NCBI RefSeq assembly: GCF_001715295.1
Contig: NZ_MDKB01000002.1
Span: forward strand, 754,475-818,474
Origin: Streptomyces griseus
GTDB taxonomy: Bacteria > Actinomycetota > Actinomycetes > Streptomycetales > Streptomycetaceae
Reading direction: 5' to 3'
DNA length: 64,000 bases
Shown one piece after another: positions 63,465-64,000 of the stretch. Under the pieces are notes generated by a model. It had not been told where the DNA came from. It saw only the letters and a list, made by a program, of their open reading frames with translations, and did no database searches. The position numbers and the translations under genes are program-made. How positions within the stretch are numbered: the stretch's first letter is position 1; each line of letters opens with the position of its first letter.

Positions 63465-64000
63465 TTGGCCGCCGAGCAGTCCGCCGAACAGCCCGCCGGG
63501 CCCCCCGCGGGGTCCGCGGGGCCGCCCGTGCCGATGATCGACGGCGGGTCCCTTGCGGCACTCGCGCGGGAGCGGGTCGACCACCGCTTCAAGGCGCTGC
63601 CGCCCGACGCGGAGGGCCTGACCGTCGGCGCGCTGGCGGCCGAACGGCGCAACCTCTTCACCGGAGGGTTCACCACACCCGTGCTGGCCCTGTCCGCCGA
63701 GGCGATCGAAGCCAACCTCGCACTCCTGCAGACCTACAGCCGGCGGCACGGCCTGGCCTTCGCCCCGCACGGCAAGACGTCGATGTCACCGCGGCTCTTC
63801 GCCCGCCAGCTGGAGCACGGCGCGTGGGGGATCACGGCCGCCGTGCCCCACCAGGCACGTGTCTACCGGGCCCACGGCATCCGGCGGATCTTCCTGGCCA
63901 ACGAGCTCGTGGACGCGGCGGCCCTGCGCTGGCTGGCCGGTGAGATGGACGCCGACCCGGACTTCAGGTTCGTCTGCTACGTCGACTCCGTCCGCGGTGT
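63465..64000 (+). CDS. PLP-dependent amino acid deaminase (DSD1/alanine racemase N-terminal type), partial
   Basis: 178 codons visible; it continues past the right edge. The start is TTG at 63465, with AGGAGG 5 nt upstream. The PLP lysine is Lys104 in AFAPHGKTSMSP, and the following HGAWGITAAVPHQARV is typical of the fold-type III D-serine deaminase/amino acid deaminase group. It deaminates or racemises an amino acid; RidA in the divergent cluster would clear its enamine product. Confidence 0.83.
   Translation, partial: MAAEQSAEQPAGPPAGSAGPPVPMIDGGSLAALARERVDHRFKALPPDAEGLTVGALAAERRNLFTGGFTTPVLALSAEAIEANLALLQTYSRRHGLAFAPHGKTSMSPRLFARQLEHGAWGITAAVPHQARVYRAHGIRRIFLANELVDAAALRWLAGEMDADPDFRFVCYVDSVRG

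Overview
The window is high-GC actinobacterial chromosome, almost certainly Streptomyces. It has GC-rich third codon positions, many GTG starts, 4-bp ATGA/GTGA couplings and long perfect GC-rich hairpin terminators. It also carries marker genes: a WhiB-like regulator, oxyR-ahpCD, adjacent class I and class II fumarases, a PIN-PhoH protein and a DasR-type chitinase site. The gene order matches what I recall of the S. coelicolor core chromosome; no alignment was run.

Region 1 (1-30.8 kb) is conserved housekeeping. It starts with ispH (partial), an APC permease, xseA/xseB, a malonic semialdehyde reductase, glpX, a wblI-like gene and a DUF1707 protein. Then come class I fumarase, an ECF-type sigma factor with a small membrane partner, a PIG-V-like membrane glycosyltransferase, fumC, a DUF402 protein, a GAF/SpoIIE phosphatase and a class A PBP. 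The stretch ends with an SPFH protein coupled to a small ribbon-helix-helix protein, divergent oxyR/ahpCD, an AI-2E-type permease, a secreted lytic-transglycosylase-like protein, PIN-PhoH, a Z-prenyl transferase, an aldo/keto reductase, a possible C-rich small RNA, a hypothetical protein and a methyltransferase.

Region 2 (30.9-55.7 kb) is a Tad (Flp-type) pilus locus and the most interesting part. It has a prepilin peptidase, CpaB, a CpaE/TadZ ATPase, two TadE-like pseudopilins, the CpaF/TadA ATPase, TadB, TadC, a sensor kinase/response regulator pair, a Flp major pilin, a TadG-like protein, a lipoprotein and an OmpA-family protein. Two unusual large genes lie within it. In each, about four N-terminal membrane helices are followed by a complete Flp-type prepilin site (Gly, cleavage, four residues, Glu-Tyr) and pilin helix, then a large exported region. 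One of them (38556-40901, minus) ends in a domain I read as a Tox-REase-5 polymorphic toxin nuclease and is followed by an Imm52-like immunity gene plus a coupled second small gene. The other (33896-35878, plus) carries an EF-hand-like loop and is followed by a lipoprotein and a DUF3592 protein. A 16-bp palindrome, TGGGCCCNNGGGCCCA (at most one mismatch), lies 5' of four units: the prepilin peptidase, the plus-strand pilin fusion, the pilin-toxin and the Flp pilin. I infer a co-regulated pilus-linked toxin/effector delivery system, and I do not know of a described precedent.

Region 3 (55.7-64 kb) contains a secreted GH18 chitinase with a DasR-type operator and an Nramp-related transporter without the usual metal-binding motifs. 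It ends with a divergent catabolic cluster: a minus-strand PfkB sugar kinase, IclR regulator, RidA and GntP permease facing a plus-strand PLP amino-acid deaminase (partial), with a palindromic operator between them. No tRNA, rRNA, CRISPR array or insertion sequence was recognised.
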